Position numbers and translations under genes: made by a program. From Gammaproteobacteria bacterium (GTDB lineage Bacteria; Pseudomonadota; Gammaproteobacteria; Xanthomonadales; SZUA-36): a stretch of 53,994 bases of DNA. The stretch covers positions 1 through 53,994 of the forward strand of contig JAJRUM010000071.1 of NCBI GenBank assembly GCA_024277815.1. The letters run 5' to 3'. Under the pieces are notes generated by a model. That model worked only from the letters and a program-made list of their open reading frames with translations, did no database searches and was not told the origin of the DNA. Positions 51,716 through 53,994 of this stretch are shown here, piece by piece (positions within the stretch are counted from its first letter, which is position 1; each line of letters opens with the position of its first letter).

Positions 51716-53734
51716 ATGAGCTATCAATTCAAGGATATAGAACTTTCAAAAATTACCATCATTGGTGCAGGGAATATTGGTCCGGACATCTGTCTGCATT
51801 TTGCCAAGGTGTTTGCTGCCGATGGTGTACAGATGGTGCTCGTCGATATCGCCGCCGCTGCGCTGGAAAGTGCACAGGCACGAATTGAAAAGAAAGTTGC
51901 CAGCGGCGTTAAGGTTCGCGCCTTCCGCCCTGAACTTGCTGAGAAGATGCTTGCGGCTATCCGCTATACCAGTGATTATGCTGATATTGCCGGTTCAAGC
52001 CTGGTACTGGAGGCTGCTACCGAGGATGAGGGCATCAAGGACGCCATTTTTAAACAGGTTGATGCAATCTGTGATGGTCGTGCGATCTTTCTTTCAAACT
52101 CATCGCATATGCGGCCGGAAGTCATTTTCCGCAACACCTCCAACCCCGGGCGTTGCCTGGTTGCACATTATTTTTTCCCGGCAGAGCGTAACCCGATTGT
52201 AGAAATTATTCCGGGTGCCGGCACCGATCCAGCGCTGACAGCGAATTTGCTGGGCATGTATGAGGCCATTGGTAAAGTACCGATGGAGGTGGCCAGCTCC
52301 TATGGCTATGCGATAGATCCCATTTTCGAAGGCCTGTTCCTGAACGCAATCCTGTGCCTGCATAAGGGCTATGGAACGGTCAAGGAGATTGACCGGGTGT
52401 CGATGGATGCGCTGGGTTGCGGTGTAGGTCCGGTAACGGCGGTTACCCTGGCGGGTGGTAATGAGATCACTGACCATGGCCTGGATGAGATGCATACTGA
52501 ATTGCTGCCCTGGTTCAAATCACCCGATTTGTTGAAGCAACAGATTGCCAGTGGCGAGCGTTGGGATATCGCCAGCAAGGGCGATGTTATCGAAGTTGAA
52601 GAACAGAAAAGAGCCCACCTGACAGACCAGGTCGTTGGTGCATTCTGTGCTCTGGCATCCTATATCGCGGACCTGGGTATTTGTGAGATCAGCGATCTCG
52701 ACAAGGCGTGTGAAATTGCACTGGTAATCAAGCCACCGTTCTCGATGATGAATGAAATGGGTATTGAGAAGGCCTACAGCATTGTCGAGGCCTGGTGTGC
52801 TGATAATGAGGGGTTCCCCATGCCTCAGGCATTGATCGCTGCCCGTGATGCCGGTGGCTGGAAGCTTTCCAATGTAACGCGCAAGACCCTGGGAGATGTT
52901 GCAGTGCTGACGATCAAACGGCCCAAGGTACTCAATGCCGTCGACACAACCGTACTGGCAGAATTGCGTGAGAAGTTCACAGAAGCTGAAAACGATCCGG
53001 CCATTACCGGTACGGTATTAACTGGTTTTGGCGTAAAAGCTTTTGTTTCAGGCGCAGATATCAATGATCTCGCTGCATGCAAAACGGCACAGGCGGGGTA
53101 TGAAAACTCACAGAACTTCCAGAAAGTTTGTAATTTCGTTGAAGCGCTGAGTAAGCCAGTGGTATGTGCCTGGAATGGGTTTGCTTTCGGTGGCGGCGCC
53201 GAACTGGCGATGTCTTGCACCGCCCGCGTCTGCAAGGCCGGCATGAAGATTGCCGCTTGCCAGCCTGAGGTCAACCTGGGTTTTATCCCGGGGGCTGGCG
53301 GCACGCAGCGCTTGCCGAGGCTGGTCGGGATCAATAAGGCCGCAGAAATATTGCGTACTGCGCGGCCGGTTCCCTCTGCTGAGGCAGTAGAAATAGGCCT
53401 TGCGCGTACCGAGGTAGAAGGTGACCTGGTGGATGCGGCCGCGGTGCTGGTACGGCAAATTGCCAATGGGGAGGTAGTTGTACCCGCCATCGAAACCGGC
53501 CCGCTGAATGATATTGGCGAGCCGGAAGACCTGGATATTGGTCATCACAGCCGTAAAATTGACAGCATCCTTGTGAATGCGATTTATGCGGGGGCTGGCA
53601 TGTCTCTGGCGGCTGGCCTGGACCTGGAATCCAGGTCATTTGGCAAGTGTATTGAGACCGAAGACATGTGGATCGGGCTGGAGAACTTTATGGGCAAGGG
53701 TGCGGCTTCCAAAGCTGAATTTTTACATAAATAA
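51716..53734 (+). CDS. 3-hydroxyacyl-CoA dehydrogenase / enoyl-CoA hydratase fusion (672 aa)
   Basis: The N-terminal dehydrogenase has the NAD motif ITIIGAGNIGPD (13-24), FLSNSSHMRPEVIF and the HYFFPAERNPIVEIIPG catalytic His region. From about 384 the crotonase domain follows with FVSGADINDLA, AFGGGAELAMS and PEVNLGFIPGAGGTQRLPR, keeping both hydratase glutamates. Dehydrogenase first and hydratase last is opposite to FadB but known from archaeal crotonyl-CoA hydratase/3-hydroxybutyryl-CoA dehydrogenases. It should perform two consecutive beta-oxidation steps, with specificity unknown. TAGGA precedes ATG 51716. Confidence 0.9.
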   Translation: MSYQFKDIELSKITIIGAGNIGPDICLHFAKVFAADGVQMVLVDIAAAALESAQARIEKKVASGVKVRAFRPELAEKMLAAIRYTSDYADIAGSSLVLEAATEDEGIKDAIFKQVDAICDGRAIFLSNSSHMRPEVIFRNTSNPGRCLVAHYFFPAERNPIVEIIPGAGTDPALTANLLGMYEAIGKVPMEVASSYGYAIDPIFEGLFLNAILCLHKGYGTVKEIDRVSMDALGCGVGPVTAVTLAGGNEITDHGLDEMHTELLPWFKSPDLLKQQIASGERWDIASKGDVIEVEEQKRAHLTDQVVGAFCALASYIADLGICEISDLDKACEIALVIKPPFSMMNEMGIEKAYSIVEAWCADNEGFPMPQALIAARDAGGWKLSNVTRKTLGDVAVLTIKRPKVLNAVDTTVLAELREKFTEAENDPAITGTVLTGFGVKAFVSGADINDLAACKTAQAGYENSQNFQKVCNFVEALSKPVVCAWNGFAFGGGAELAMSCTARVCKAGMKIAACQPEVNLGFIPGAGGTQRLPRLVGINKAAEILRTARPVPSAEAVEIGLARTEVEGDLVDAAAVLVRQIANGEVVVPAIETGPLNDIGEPEDLDIGHHSRKIDSILVNAIYAGAGMSLAAGLDLESRSFGKCIETEDMWIGLENFMGKGAASKAEFLHK

Positions 53735-53742
53735 ATAGCTGT

Positions 53743-53767
53743 GCCGGCCAGCAAAGTTGGCCGGCCT
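53743..53767 (+). terminator. Hairpin downstream of the fusion gene
   Basis: GCCGGCCA and TTGGCCGGC form a strong stem around a short loop, followed by CTTTCGG. The U-tract is poor, so termination may be partial. Confidence 0.45.
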
Positions 53768-53818
53768 TTCGGCTTGAGTCGGAGCGGCCTCAGGAAATGG
53801 CTTTCATTCTGTCGGCAA

Positions 53819-53840
53819 ATTAGTTTACACTTAAAGTAAT
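53819..53840. promoter_or_regulatory. Second copy of the MarR-type palindrome
   Basis: ATTAGTTTAC - AC - TTAAAGTAAT, identical to the 15465-15486 site at 20 of 22 positions, 99 bases upstream of the last gene's ATG. This ties that gene to the regulator of the aromatic-CoA operon. Confidence 0.6.
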
Positions 53841-53939
53841 TATCGCGTTACAGGGCGGTGCTGTTGTCTTCGGAAGGCCAGCACCGTGCGGGTTTAAACC
53901 GACAACATAAAAGTCAAACTGAAGAGGTGGGTGAATAAG

Positions 53940-53994
53940 ATGCACAACGGAAATTACGGCTCGTTAAAACAGAAGAAGCCCCTGGTGCTGGCCA
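53940..53994 (+). CDS. Start of an unidentified gene, cut by the window edge
   Basis: ATG 53940 follows GAGGTGG. Eighteen residues are visible (MHNGNYGSLKQKKPLVLA), too few to name a family. The palindrome upstream suggests co-regulation with the 15507 operon, which lacks an aryl-CoA ligase in this window. Confidence 0.55.
   Translation, partial: MHNGNYGSLKQKKPLVLA

Overview
The window is a chromosomal segment of a Gammaproteobacterium, probably a marine or other environmental aerobe with acyl-CoA-based aromatic catabolism. This rests on gene content (anmK-M23 peptidase-tyrS block, fused chorismate mutase/prephenate dehydrogenase TyrA, DUF3501/Fe-S/rubrerythrin module, AcrB-type pump) and is not a species call. 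No rRNA, tRNA or CRISPR array is visible.

Layout. (1) 1-312: end of an IS21-family element, with the 5' end of istA and a block of ~23-bp terminal repeats. It is inserted after codon 126 of a type II cas1. (2) 313-4040: an AT-richer type II-C CRISPR island with truncated cas1, an intact 1060-aa cas9 keeping all RuvC and HNH residues, and a divergent tracrRNA candidate with promoter, nexus-like hairpin and terminator. Interference parts look intact while adaptation is broken. (3) 4125-11643: core genes anmK and an M23 endopeptidase (minus), divergent from a tightly packed plus-strand run tyrS-tyrA-nudix-M19 dipeptidase-TSUP permease. (4) 11640-15420: DUF3501, a two-cluster Fe-S/CCG oxidoreductase, a rubrerythrin carrying an in-frame TAA at a diiron-ligand codon, tspO and a methyltransferase.

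(5) 15465-25807: an aromatic-CoA catabolic cluster. It holds a 2-aminobenzoyl-CoA/salicylyl-CoA-type flavin monooxygenase fused to an Old Yellow Enzyme, a MarR regulator, an atypical crotonase, an acyl-CoA dehydrogenase, a RidA-fold protein without the canonical arginine and a second OYE, followed by a ThDP enzyme and a long acyl-CoA dehydrogenase. A 10+2+10 palindrome precedes the cluster, and a 20/22-identical copy lies 38 kb away before the last, partial gene. (6) 25880-27817: a secreted six-NHL-repeat protein with a tandemly duplicated C-terminal domain. (7) 27984-38663: a surface-glycan locus with an MsbA-like ABC exporter and a sulfotransferase on plus. Convergent to these is a minus-strand operon of three glycosyltransferases, two APH-fold kinases and an AlgE-like outer-membrane porin, mostly start/stop coupled. 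(8) 38967-46098: a stand-alone RND pump and an indolepyruvate:ferredoxin-oxidoreductase-type enzyme coupled to its own MarR. (9) 46240-53734: an MBL hydrolase, a polytopic NnrS/heme-copper-like membrane protein with DUF2249, a hemerythrin-domain protein, a natural CobS-CobT fusion without cobN nearby, and a 3-hydroxyacyl-CoA dehydrogenase/enoyl-CoA hydratase fusion in the archaeal-type domain order. (10) 53940-end: start of an unidentified gene.

The most unusual items are the IS-broken II-C CRISPR locus with compact divergent cas9/tracrRNA promoters, the CobS-CobT fusion in a hemerythrin/DUF2249 context, the kinase/glycosyltransferase/porin glycan operon, and the 2-aminobenzoyl-CoA-like operon with non-canonical RidA and crotonase members.
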